From Macrolepiota albuminosa (lineage: Eukaryota > Basidiomycota > Agaricomycetes > Agaricales > Agaricaceae): a stretch of 64,000 bases of DNA. The notes under the pieces are model-generated. The model did no database searches. It was not told the DNA's origin and was given only the letters and a program-made list of their open reading frames with translations. Numbering within the stretch: position 1 is the first letter of the stretch; each line of letters opens with the position of its first letter. The translations under genes were made by a program, and so were the position numbers. Shown in pieces: positions 46,640 to 57,800 of this stretch. Where the stretch lies: NCBI GenBank assembly GCA_027475525.1, contig JAMWFC010000108.1:745811-809810 (forward strand), written 5' to 3'.

Positions 46640-47327
46640 GCTTGTTCTGTTTGCTTCAGATACTACAAATATATCTTATAGGGGTTTGAAATCTGATTGT
46701 CAAAGTCAATACATGATACATCAAAAAATGCTACAGAATCTAGACATTCAACTCTTGGCCAGTATGAATTACTGGGTTGTAGCAATACTAATGTTTTACT
46801 TCAAGTTGGTTCACATAAAAAGTGCATTTTATGAGCCAGATAGATTATCATGACAATCTCAACAGCCAGAGGATAAAGTGTCAGACAATAGCAATAACAA
46901 AATATTTGATGACTAGATCAACCAACTGCATGGATTTATTCATATTATTCAGCTGCTCATTTTCTTATTGCATGAAAATCAACTAGTCTCAACTTGGCTA
47001 TACCCTATTGTTCCATATCAGCCTCACCTATATCAAGCATCATCAACATTTTACACTGCCAGTATCTATAACATTGCTAAGCCATCTGATGAGCTAAAGA
47101 TAGTCAAGGAACTCAGACTCTTGCAATAAAATAGCCAAAACTTACTATATACAGCAGTGCTACAAAGTGCCAAAGCTAAAGCAAGATCACCAAGTTGACC
47201 AAGTTAGAAAGTAGCTACATGACTTGCCGCAAGTACCAGACCTTACTGATATAGAATACACCACATTTATTTGATACAGTTTTGGAATACAACAAATGCA
47301 TCAATGGCATAGTAGAATGACCATACA
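46640..47327 (+). pseudogene. gypsy pol relic, RNase H-integrase linker (left part)
   Basis: The plus-strand frame contains EPDRLS-QSQQPEDK and SDNSNN, resembling the PDALSR...DN linker after RNase H, then STWLYPIVPYQPHLYQAS. Stops are frequent. It is separated by the Tc1-like element from the integrase-like piece at 48880-49120, and the two are probably one element. Confidence 0.35.
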
Positions 47328-47608
47328 CTGGCTCAAAAAACTGCCCCAATGTTTGGCCTTTTTGGAAAGATTCACATGATGTGCAGCAATTACCTAAGCA
47401 AAGAATCATGAAAATTCACATGACATACAACTGCATCCTGGCTTTATAATGACATAAAAATGATGTGATTTGGACAAGAACTCACTGATTGATAAATTAA
47501 ACAAAATATTCAATCATTGGGTAGTTTTTTTGACTCACTTCAATATTCATATTTTCTCAATACTTTTCAGCAGTAGAAGATAGAAACACCTTGTGAGAAG
47601 TATAAACA

Positions 47609-48762
47609 ATGTCATGTGACCTTGTTTGTACTAATTTGACATGTTCAACTTCAATCAATCACCTTCTTGACACTCTACCACTATCATGCAACCTGTTTCT
47701 GCTGCCAATTGCTCTTCTGTTGCTTCTCTCCTCAATGAGGGGTATTCTCAGCATCAAATCCAATGGCCTGGGAAAGGGCACTATGGGGAGGATCAGCAAA
47801 GAGCTGGAGAGCAACAAAGAGAATCATCCTGGAGGTCGTCCTTCCAAGCTTACAGCACATGACAAACAGTCTATTATTTGTCAAATTACTACTGGGAAGC
47901 TGGATGATGCTATTCAAGCTACACAGTTCATCAATTCTGTCATCTCTAGTCCTGTCAATCCTCAGACAGTCAGAAATGCATTGAAGGAGGCAGGCTTTTG
48001 CTCAGCAACAAAGAAGAAAGTTCCAGTCCTGTCAATCCTCAGACAGTCAGAAATGCATTGAAGGAGGCAGGCTTTTGCTCAGCAACAAAGAAGAAAGTTC
48101 CCATGCTCAAGGCTGCTCATCATGCAAACCAGCTCAAGATTGCTCAGTATCATGAAAACTGGACAGTAGAGGGTTGAAAAAGGGTTTTGTGGAGTGATGA
48201 GACAAAGATTAATTGGATTGGATCAGATGGGAAGATATATGTGTAGAAAATTCTAGGAGAACCACTATCTGATTGCACCACTACACCAAATGTCAAGCAT
48301 GGAGGAGGAAATAATTTAATGGTATGGGACTGCATGAGTTGGAATGGAGTAGGGAAGCTCATAGAAGTTCAGAGGAAGATGGATGCTGCACAGTATTGTG
48401 AGATTTTGGATGAGAGAGTGGTGGAAAGCTTTGAGAAGTTGGAAATGGAGGAGGAAGGACAATATTTTCAGCAGGACAACAACTCAAAACACACCTCCAA
48501 ACAGGCAACAACCTGGTTTTCTGATAATAACATCATTGTGATATTCTGGCCTGCCCAATTCCCTGACCTCAATCCCATTGAATATCTCTGGGTTTACATC
48601 AAGCACAAACTTTTGGAGTATGAGGTATCCCCCAAAGGAGTGCATGAGTTGTGGGAGAGAGTGGTCAAGAAGTGGAATGAAGTATGCCAAAGCCTCATAG
48701 AGAGCATGCTTGAAAGGATCAAGGCAGTTATAAAGGCAAATAGAGGCCATATCAAGTACTAA
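47609..48762 (+). CDS. Tc1-like transposase (element 2)
   Basis: Better preserved than element 1. Motifs: GLGKGTMGRISKELES and NHPGGRPSKLTAHDKQ (DNA-binding part), VLWSDETKINWIG (first Asp), YFQQDNNSKHTSKQA (second Asp) and FPDLNPIEYLWVY (Glu, DD34E spacing), stop at 48760-48762. Duplication W (47948-48101) shifts the frame, and removing one unit rejoins SATKKKVP to MLKAAHHANQ. Two in-frame stops remain, at the ends of NWTVEG and DGKIYV, both explained by G-to-A of Trp codons. The true start is uncertain because the first 40 residues are frame-shifted relative to element 1. Confidence 0.8.
47948..48101. repeat. 77-bp tandem duplication W
   Basis: Units 47948-48024 and 48025-48101 are identical, inside transposase 2. 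Confidence 0.95.
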
Positions 48763-48879
48763 ATATAAAAATTAGAGTAAATTAGAGTGGGTCAATAAAC
48801 TGCCCCAATGATTGAATATTTTGTTCAATTTATTAATGGGCAGTTTTTTGAGCCAGAGTATTTTGATATGCAACAGGAA

Positions 48880-49120
48880 CTATCCAAAGTGGAAGATAGT
48901 GACAAGAGTTGCTGGAGTGAAGTGACCTACTTAGTATTCTGATCTGAATGCATTACTGTACACAAGAAGATGGATTGCTCTCCTTACTATGCCATGACAG
49001 GCACCAACCTCCTACTTCCAGCTGACATTGTTGAAGTGACTTACTTATAACCTCTGCCAAACTCAGTTCTTTCCTCTACCAATATAATAGCAAGACATGC
49101 ACTCTGACAATGAACAGTAG
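48880..49120 (+). pseudogene. gypsy integrase relic (right part)
   Basis: The plus-strand frame reads HKKMDCSPYYAMTGTNLLLPADIVEVTYL and PNSVLSSTNIIARHALT, matching the segment usually written RTGCSPYFMVTG-P-LPLDIVEATYL in one Agaricomycete gypsy integrase lineage. One or two stops. Continues the relic cut by Tc1-like element 2. Confidence 0.6.
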
Positions 49121-49740
49121 CCAGGACCTATATATATAGTCAGCAACTCTGTGCAGGGTTGCAGAGGCCTAGGAATTTGAGCATACCTGAAACAATCACA
49201 AGGACACAACAACAATGATGTATTTCATAAACTACAACATGAGAATCAAAAACTAGGAATCTGTCAGTTCAGTGGCACTACAAAGTGGCTGCCTCTTTTT
49301 GCTTTCCTCTCTTCCTTCCTCTAGTGCTCTTATTGTCATTTTTGGGCCACCAGAGGTGGTCTCATGGTGCAGAGTTGAGGATGGGAGAGTGCAAAGTGTT
49401 TTTTGGAATGGAGTAAGATGTGATGTCAGCTTTGATAGGGTTGGTTCTCAGAGTTTATGCCAAGATTGCATCTCTGCTGAGCACTGCCACCTGTTGGCTG
49501 TTGCCATCCCATCAACGTTTGATCATTGTTTCTTCACTATATGTTTACTGCTGGTTTGCTGGGGATTTGTCTTTTACTCAGTTTGAGGTTGGTGCACTTG
49601 GTATGCCATTCCAAGTGTACAGTTTTTGACTCTTACACTTACAGGTTTCAGTGGTTTTTAAGGTATATTTGGAGCTTTATAACTTTATTGTCTGTCTTGA
49701 GAGAGGCAGACATATCAACACATGCCAGGCACTGGAGATG
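49121..49740. other. No gene recognised
   Basis: 49272-49600 has open frames on the plus strand without motifs or good codon character. Probably non-coding. Confidence 0.3.
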
Positions 49741-49744
49741 GCAT

Positions 49745-50235
49745 TGCACTGCATATTGTCCAGTGCACCCAACCACAGTTGGCATCATCACCACTGTACC
49801 AATTTGCTTGATTCCAGCACCATTGTACACACATTTGCTGGTGCTTTCCAATGATATATGGGTTTGCACTAATTCAAACAACATATGCCTTTCAACATCG
49901 CCATCATCATTGTCATCAGTGTTCTCAACATGGATTGGCAATATCTCATGAACTGTGGTGCTGTTTGCCTTAATTTCAGCACTACTGGATTTACCTCAAT
50001 CAGTGCTTTCTAACAATACCTAGTTTTGCACCATTTTGTTCTATGGATCTTGCTCAATGTCACCCTCATCATCATCATCATTGACCCCAACCATGAATCA
50101 GCAATGTCTTGTGAACCATGGTACTGTTTGCCTCAATCCTAGCACCATTGGAACCACCTTAATCAGTGCTTTCTAATGATATATGTATGGGTTTGTACTA
50201 TTTTGCTCCATGGTTCTTGCTTGGCAATGCCATCA
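49745..50235. repeat. About 162-bp tandem repeat, three diverged units
   Basis: The landmark gtgctttc followed by (c/t)aa(t/c) and a gtttgcac-like phrase occurs at 49841, 50003 and 50166 (periods 162 and 163). Shared blocks: cagcaccattg, ctgtttgcct and a catcatcatcat run. A minisatellite whose units are diverged and therefore old. Confidence 0.7.
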
Positions 50236-51470
50236 TTCATGACCACTTCTATGACCAACCTTCTAGCCTCCATTCACCCTGTTCATCTGCTCTGTCTGGC
50301 CCAGCATATGGAGATCTCTGTTGTGGTGCCTCTGGCTGGCACCTCCTTATATGCACCTGCATGGTGCACATGAACATTCTGCATACATTATCTCTGGTGG
50401 ATCCAACTCTCATTCACTGTCACTATATTATCCTTGCCACTAATCTGAGCACCTACTTTGTTTCATATGTGCCTCACACTCACCTTCTGCAGTGTTTATC
50501 TGGTTTGACCATGAGGTCCTCAGTCTGAGGAGGCCTTTGGTGTAATTCAAAGGGGTCAGGACTTCTATCCATGGTCTTATTTTGTTCTATACATGCCTCA
50601 CACTTGTGTTCTGCAGGCAGTGTTTATCTGAGGAGGCCTTTGGTGTAATCTGAGGAGATCTGGACTCTAATTTGTTGCACACACACCTCACACCTGCCTT
50701 TTGTGGTGAACCTCAGCCATGATGCTAATGGTTGAGTGTGGATGCCCTCTGTCTATTCAATTAAGTTTATGTAATTACTAGCCATCAGGGCCAATCTTGC
50801 CCCACCCCATCCATATCTCACCATTATCTCTCATCTCTTGTGCTTGCCCCACTAGCTCAAGCTCAGTCATGGGTGACCTATTAGAGCATCTTGGACTGAA
50901 GCTGATGACTGTATGGCTGTCTTTCTATTGGTATATGAGGATCTGGACTTCTATTTCCTCCTATTCACTCTGCACTTTCCATTTGCAGAACCCGTGGGAC
51001 CTGATCACACTGGTGTGATTCCACCAGGTTGGTGGCTTCCATCATTGACTCTGTCAACATTGAGAGTGGATCTCAAAGATTGATGAAGTCATGTCGGTCA
51101 GTGAGCAGTAGTTTTGTTCCTCCTTCAACTTGAGTCCTGACTGCTTTGTTGTATGCAATGACTTTGGCATGGGTGCTCTCATGCTTGGCAGCAAAACAGT
51201 TGAGTATCTGACTGACACATGTCTGGAACTCATAGTCTGTTAGAATCCTATATCTTAAGTACTTGATAGACCTGATACAAGTGTAAGTTTAGTCTATGGT
51301 AGTTATGTTAGTATGTTTCTATTGGCATGCACAAGTCTACTCACTCTCAGTTCGATTGTCAATTGACTGAGGGTATGTTGGTCTATGTATCATATTTATA
51401 TCTACATGTAACAATGGATGGACTTTAAGTCAGGGGCATATGTGGTGAATAAAGGATCAGTGAAATGGAC
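50236..51470. other. No gene recognised; short duplicated phrase
   Basis: The phrase ctgaggaggcctttggtgtaat occurs near 50526 and 50633 (about 107 bp apart) with related flanks. No coding motifs were seen. Confidence 0.35.
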
Positions 51471-51479
51471 AATGGAGAG

Positions 51480-52090
51480 CTTTGACAATGCAGGTGACGG
51501 TGTCAGTTGAGGTTGACGGTGTATTGGTGGCCAGCTTGTGGCCATGTCTGCACTGAATGCCAACATAGTCTTGATTGGGAAAGGCAAATCATAATGCTTT
51601 AGCATATGGGTTTCCTGTGACAAGCCATTGTCCACTTGTCTGGACTTTCTGAACCAGACTGCTGACTCCAAACATGATTTCATACTGCCCAAAATGCCCT
51701 CTATTCTCCCAAGGAGCTCCTAGATGTCTGACTGAACTGTATATTGCATCAAAACAGGCTGCTTCTCCTCTGAGAAGTTTGTCCCATTCAGTGGCGGGGA
51801 AGTCTGAGGGGGTTGTCTAACTGGTGAGAATGCTTTGTTTGATTTTGCTGAGGTTGGACAGGTATTGCTGGAGTAACTCTCTGTTTCTCCGGCACTATGG
51901 GTCTCCGTGGTCCCTTGCCCATTTTTCTTGTTCATATCAGGGCAACTTTGTATCGTCCAATCTTCTGCGCTTATGGTGGGGCTCATGAGCCTCGTTAGAA
52001 GAGTTGGAACCGGAGTCGTCTTCCTCACTACTGACATACTCCTCTCTCACACATCCCTTGTCGGTTTGATGCTCATCAGGCTTTGTGTTG
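51480..52090 (-). pseudogene. gag-like ORF fragment, possibly from a DIRS-type element
   Basis: The minus-strand frame reads an acidic start (REEYVSSEEDDSGSNSS), HEPHHKRRRLDD, then SDFPATEWDKLLRGEAACFDA, GQYEIMFGV and TSGQWLVTGNPYAKAL. I associate the ATEWD-L-RG-A-DFD pattern followed by G-EI-G and SGQW with a common Agaricomycete gag-like ORF that often ends in a CCCH finger. That finger is not present here. Three to five stops. Attribution is from memory and weak. Confidence 0.35.
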
Positions 52091-52099
52091 ATACGTCTG

Positions 52100-53638
52100 T
52101 CTCAAATCAGAGACAGAGACTGAGGAAAAGGGACGACAAATATATAAAATGTTTGTTAAAAATGTCCTGAGTCTACACAAAAATAGCTGAAAACTGTAAG
52201 CTTTTGTGAAACGGTCAAAAACTGTAGACCGGGATGCACCTCAGGATACCAACCACCACCAGACCACCCATCCAGCACCCACAACGACGAAGCCTATGAT
52301 AAAACGGCAACTGCCAAGGCAGCGGCAGGGTTTGATGGCAATGTGATCTGGGCCGAATCCCGAGATTGATCCCATCTTATGATCATGAACCGATCATGAT
52401 CGAAACTTGACACGCGCGTTGTCGTTCTCCCTGCCTTACACACATCCCTGCTACTCTGAACCCACCCACCATCTGTCCGTCTACCCACAAAACAAAACAA
52501 CGACGAGAGCCCCAAGGGAAGGAACAGAGAAGTGAGGAAGGGAGCTGGAACGGGGTTTAGCCGATGGAGTCAATGGAGAAACGTTTAGCCTCACCAAGTG
52601 ACGGCAAAGCGCATCTACTGGCGCCCAGACCCGGCAACCAGCTACGCCAACCAACCGAACACGAGAATAGCACGAGGGAACCGTCTATCACATAAAAACA
52701 TGATGGTACGTGCGTAAGAGGAGGACGTATAAAAGAAGTGGAATTTCGGGGAGGCCGGGCAAGCAATCGACTTGCCATGGCTCGGAGTCCCCAGGGAGTG
52801 GACATCTTAGGCCAAAGTGATTAGATTGACTTCGGGATACAGTATTAATACTATTTGCTCCCAATTTCGAGTGTGACTTTAAGTTTCATTCAAATTAAAT
52901 CAATAAAAATTATAACACTTCTTTTACAAAGTGCGCGCTAGTGTAACTACTGCCCCACGTACTCTGTGAAATTGGGAAATTGAAATATCACAAAGTTTAG
53001 TCTGAATTACATTTCGGACTACTTTACATAGAGTAAATACACCCATTTCGCATCAGTGTATCCATAGGTTGCTCTTCCAGCGGGTGGCAGAGACAAGAAC
53101 TTGGATCTGGAGTGGATGAGCCGAGTATCCTGGTTTCCCGTGCGCTCTGGACAGGTCTCTTTGCCTTTGATCGATTTCTCCAGACAGGCAAGGGTTTGGA
53201 GTCCTCCCTCCTTGAAGGGTCTCACCCATCCCTCAGTAAACGATGTATCAGGATTACTGTCGATAATGTACTAGCTCCGCCTATGACAATGGCTTATGAC
53301 AATGGCGATATATATAAAACAAATAAAACCACATGCGGTGAAGTCAAAGAGCAGACACATGTGTGCTGTACTGTGTAAAAGTCTATACTTGGTTATCGGC
53401 TGTTCGGGAATATAATCTCCGATTCCAGCTTCTCAAAGATTGTGCATCTTCCATTTTCGTGTTGATGCCACGTCTCAAGGGGACACAACCCCATCTAATG
53501 AAGTACCAGATCCCGATCTAGGCGACTTTTGGTTGTTTCAAGGATGACCCATACCGATGTATCATTTTGATTGCATATCCGATGGATTAGAAATAGACCT
53601 CACGTTTTCATCCATGGCCTTCACAAGCTCCCCACAAT
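52100..53638. other. Upstream region of the DUF6534 gene
   Basis: Near-balanced base composition unlike the transposon DNA. No coding frame with motifs. TATA-like gtataaaag near 52728-52736 could serve an unrecognised transcript, and tatatataaaac near 53305-53318 could serve the downstream gene. Confidence 0.4.
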
Positions 53639-55257
53639 ATGGCGTCTACACCATCCCTCGGGCAAGAGTTCATCCTTTTGTAAGTTTCACAAGGTCGTTG
53701 AGTACATAATTCTACTTACTGACTGCAATTTGAGTACCGGGCCTCTGGTATGTACAGCGAACGTTGGATTGTCAATCTGCTGTGAATGACCGAGATACTA
53801 GTTCATCGGTATTATACTTAATTGGGCGCTGTTTGGGGCTGTTGCCCTTCAAACCTGTAATTGCTTCCTTTTGTCGCTATCACCACATTTCTGACTCCCT
53901 CGCAGTCCTCTATTTCTCCTACGATTTCAAGGACTCCAGATGGCTCCAGGGTTTGGGTACGAAATTGACTACGAACGACAGACCAAGCCTGATTTGACAT
54001 CTAGTCATCGTGACAATTGGTCTGGATACGTTGCAAAGTGTTTTCACGACGCATACGGTCTGGAACATGCTGATCGCAAACTGGGGTGATCCAGGGAACT
54101 TATTATTGCCTCCATGGTCGGGATTCACATTGCCAATCTTCGGTGGAATTGGTGCGCTTCGTGTTTCACTAAACATACATTGATTTTCATCGACCCTACC
54201 TTTAGTTGCTCTACTCGTGCAGATATTTTGTGCATGGTGCGCGGACAGATTGTCTGAAAGAGTGTTCTATCTGATGCACACTCAGGCGTATTTTCATGTT
54301 TGCCAGGTCTTGGCTGGCGTGTTGCATCTCTGCCATTATTGTTCTTGTGAGTGGAAAGACCTGATGGATTTTTGGACCTTGTTCATGTCCTATTTCAGAT
54401 TGGATTGATGCAGTGCAGCAGTGCAATTGGTAGCGGAATTCAGGTGCGTCAAGCAAGTCGACCACCACAATCTTATATTGAGTGTGAGTGTAGTGGGCTA
54501 CTCTCGGTGTGGTCCGGGCTGCCCAAATGAAAGCAGCGAGCATTGTGAGAAATAGAGTTTCCCCCCTTCCTTACTTACAAAGTCTGATTACACCATCAGG
54601 TATGGCTTGTCGGATCTTCCACATGTGATGTGCTTATTGCCATTTCCTTGTCGTATATTGTGAGTATTCTTATCCCTCCTTGAATCCATTCTTACCCGAT
54701 ACATGATCTCCATAGCTGTATTCCGCGAAAAAGTCCCGGGTCACATTCTCTAAGACCAATGCAATGATAGACAAACTCATTGCTCAAGTTATTCAAAGTG
54801 GTGCTATCACGGCGGTTTTTGCTATCACTCAGATGATTCTCTTTATTTTGCAACCTGAGAAGTATCTGCACATCTGTGTGTGAGTAAAGTCCAGCGGTGC
54901 TCACCTCTCAAGGACTGATTGAAATAATGGAATGCTAGATCGCTCTTTCTCGGCAAATTGTTTGTTTTCCAAAATCAAATACCAGATCGTGTCACTGACA
55001 AATAGGTTAGATATTCTAACGTTCTCTTGGCTAACCTGAACAGTAGGCGAAGGAACAACACGACAATCTTCGACGGTGCCACTGACTATAATACTTCTGG
55101 TCGTTCTTTGAGTAATGTGGTATGACTGAATTCGTTTGATTTTTCAAATCCCCTGTAACACATCTTTCAGCACATCAGTACTCTTCGTCAAACGCAATCG
55201 GACATACAGTTGAAGCCTGCTGCAAATCCCAAACTGGAGACAGGCCATGAAGTTTGA
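53639..55257 (+). CDS. DUF6534-type seven-TM membrane protein, 14 exons
   Basis: Exons: 53639-53679, 53735-53747, 53802-53856, 53906-53950, 54005-54151, 54206-54236, 54286-54346, 54399-54443, 54494-54544, 54600-54659, 54716-54879, 54939-54959, 55011-55119, 55171-55257. They sum to 930 nt with every phase matching: 309 residues, ATG to TGA, no break. Introns are about 46-59 nt. The N-terminal part reads TGPLFIGIILNWALFG and QTFLYFSYDFKDSRWL; the middle LVQIFCAWRIFMFARSW, VWLVGSSTCDVLIAISLSY and GAITAVFAITQMILFIL; the end FLGKLYSNVLLANLNSRR, a signature of this basidiomycete family. About seven hydrophobic segments lie between residues 18 and 260, followed by a hydrophilic tail. It is predicted in a membrane. 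Family function is unknown, with a receptor-like topology often noted. It is the only intact host-type gene in the window. Confidence 0.9.
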
Positions 55258-56830
55258 TCGTTCTTCGTGGCTTGATTTAGTACCGTGAATGCCCATTTCT
55301 GAACGGAACGACTGATTCGGCCTACGAAAGTTTGTTTATGTAATTTTTGTGAATCGAGCCTTCTCAATGATGAATTGGAGGTCGCATAACAATGATCATG
55401 GACATTCTGTGGACTGCACATCCATGAAAGTTCTACGTTTGCATAATGCGATACTTTTTATAGTTGCCAACCTGAATCATTATAAGGAGCATTTCAAGAT
55501 AAAAATCTCTTCAAAAGCTCCAAAGCCATCATCCATGTATGATTTGCGCATGACCCTGTTCCTAATGCCAAATTCAACCATCGATATGTCATAGGATATT
55601 TTCTCTTGAAATATACGCGGTCTTTGCAATATAATAAAAAGCTGTATGGTGTGTCATATTTCGCATGTACCTGCTGTATTATTTTGTGATTCAAAAGGTA
55701 AATCTATCTGTGTATGTCAAACGTCCTATCGAGGCACTGCTACAGTAACGAATGATAGAATGTTGGAGCATCAGGCTCTGTCAGATAAATTCGCGGTCTA
55801 CTCAACTGTTGGAAAGTCATTGTGTCTGAATGACGTTGTAGATTGCCATGCACAGAATCATCCATGTGCAAGTGTCTAGACATCAAACAAACCCATAAAC
55901 ACGAGTAGGTGGGAATGATCTGTCATTATTTAATGAGTTCTACAACCTATCAAAGGAGATAACTCGCCAACAAGGTGTTTGGCAAAACAGTTCGCCCTTG
56001 ACACGTTCTCCTTGTTTCTGATCTAGGCATTGCATAAAAATTGGGCAAATTCTGATGATCAAACGCCCGTCAGCAAGCGGAGAGGGCCAAATAACCTCCT
56101 TGATGCAACGAAAACAAGTCGTACACGTCTCATTGGAGATTGAGGCCTATAAGGAATCTGATTTCTCCTGCGCCAGAATCAATCTAGTGTTCCGGCTTAG
56201 CCCGGTGTGGTAGGGAGGAGGAGATTGCTGATAGAATTGGGCCGAAGTGGAGGTATGAAAAGCAAATAGGATTCGACTATTGGAATGACGTACACATGAA
56301 ATGGCGAAGTAGCGTCTGAGTAGGCTTACGATGGGAACGACACGACTGAATTAGGAAATCGGAGGTACAAATGGGACAAGGGCGAATTAGAGTTTGGGAA
56401 TGATGAGACCGACCAACGGTCAAAAACGAAATCCGAGAGGAATCGACGATGTTGGGAGATTCCGGGGTAGACCGTCGATCCCAAGGACATGTACAGTAGG
56501 TATAAAAGGGAAGGAAAACATACGAATAGATAGGTTTTACACACCCCACAATTTCTGGACTTGAACTAAGCTTGTCTTTGTGCACGTCGTCTTTGCTGGT
56601 CTCGTATCAAAAAGGATGGGCCGCTGCGACGCACGGCGAGACCGAGGTCTACGCGGTTGGGTGTTATGGGAGACGTGACATAGCAGTGCCAGCGTGACGG
56701 AGAAATACAGACCATGTTTGTGTCAATATCGAAATAGAAACTGTACGTATCGCTGTCCGTAAGCATAAATCGAAAAAAAAATGTTCCGTAAATGTATGAA
56801 AAAAAAACATAGAAATTCGAAAATCGTATT
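55258..56830. other. No gene recognised
   Basis: Balanced composition, several short frames on both strands, none with motifs. A good TATA-like tataaaag lies at 56501-56508 (plus) but no convincing ORF follows it. Confidence 0.4.
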
Positions 56831-56832
56831 AT

Positions 56833-57340
56833 TCAGTTATCTTCGTCGTCCCTGTACGCGTAAAACGTGTTGACGTCGACACGACCGCCGTACAAGAATA
56901 TGTACATCCCTGTGCGACGCGGCTTCGAGTTCCTAGCCTGTAAAGAGGTTTATTCAACGAAATATGCTGAAAACAGGCAACGAACCTGATCATGACTGTT
57001 AAATGACTTAACCCTCCCCATAATCTCCTTGCAGCACATGAATGCTCAAATAACAAGCACGCGCACTGATCTAGACATGTGTTAGTCATATAGAGCCAAA
57101 AAAGAAGGAACAAAGGTACGTACTTCATACCCTGAACCACACCAGTCCCTTTGCCTTCCCTTTTTTTGATTTTATTCAATGGGTCGACGTCAATAGTTTG
57201 GGAAACCATGTGGGAGGATTCATTGGAAGTTGATAAGTGATTCATGGATGGTGTTAGGGCAAAATTGACCTTTAATGTAGAGTCCAGGTTGAGCAATGTC
57301 TGGCACGCCGTGACAGTCTGCATCACATATGACATCACTT
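56833..57340 (-). other. Possible small spliced gene of unknown function
   Basis: Minus-strand pieces look exon-like: one with SQTIDVDPLNKIKKREGKG (about 57140-57215), a GTACGT...TGACTAACACATGTCTAG intron-like segment ending near 57072, and a final piece GMYIFLYGGRVDVNTFYAYRD followed by an acidic end and TGA (about 56833-56940), preceded by a TTTACAG acceptor. I could not join all pieces in one frame, so it may be a pseudogene or a wrong model. Confidence 0.25.
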
Positions 57341-57800
57341 ATACACATCAGTGTTGCTCACCTTGGCTTTTAAACAGCCAACATTGGCCCCCTTGTTGTC
57401 CTTGGAGTGTCTGCATACAAGGTGAATAGGTTCTTCATGACCTAAAATTGAAATTGTGAGTTCAATGTCTGGCACGCCATGACAATCCAAATCACATGTG
57501 ACAACCACTAATATGCATCAGCATCGCTCACATTGGCTTTTAAACAGCCTATGTTTGGCCCTTTCATCATCCTTGAAGTGTCCGCATGTGAGTTGGATAT
57601 GTTCTTAATGTCCTAGAATCGAAATCATGAGTTCAGGGTGCAGATAAAAGTCCTACATAACAGTTGACGACGAAATCCTGCCTGGGCATCTGCATCACTC
57701 CCGTTGGCTTGTTATTAGCCCCCGTGTTGTCCTTGGAGCATATGGATGTGGGCTTGGGCTTTAATGCCTGTACTGGACTTGAAATGATGAGTTCAGGTGC
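57297..57800. repeat. About 170-bp tandem repeat, three diverged units
   Basis: Landmarks gtctggcacgcc (57299 and 57467) and ttggctt (57363, 57533 and 57704) give a period of 168-171 bp. Shared blocks include ttggcttttaaacagcc, ttgtccttggagtgtc and gaaat-atgagttcag. Confidence 0.7.

Larger units (their letters stand above)
47336..48858 (+). mobile_element. Tc1/mariner-like element 2
   Basis: Ends CACTGGCTCAAAAAACTGCC and, inverted, GGGGCAGTTTTTTGAGCCAG lie between TA dinucleotides (47334-47335 and 48859-48860). Inner inverted copies of the terminal phrase lie near 47513-47536 and 48787-48810, the same palindromic end design as element 1. It sits inside the gypsy pol relic. Confidence 0.85.

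Noticed and set aside
4745..48101. Direct repeats that could suggest a CRISPR-like or satellite array
   Set aside because: Each repeat occurs only twice, with no spacer, and the sequences are unrelated between sites. This is an assembly pattern, not an array.
51238..51413. LTR-like segment TGTTAGAATCC...TGTAACA
   Set aside because: No target-site duplication, no polypurine tract or primer site, and no second copy seen.
56277..56585. 102-codon minus-strand open frame
   Set aside because: No motifs, Cys/Ser-rich low-information composition, no splice context and no start support.
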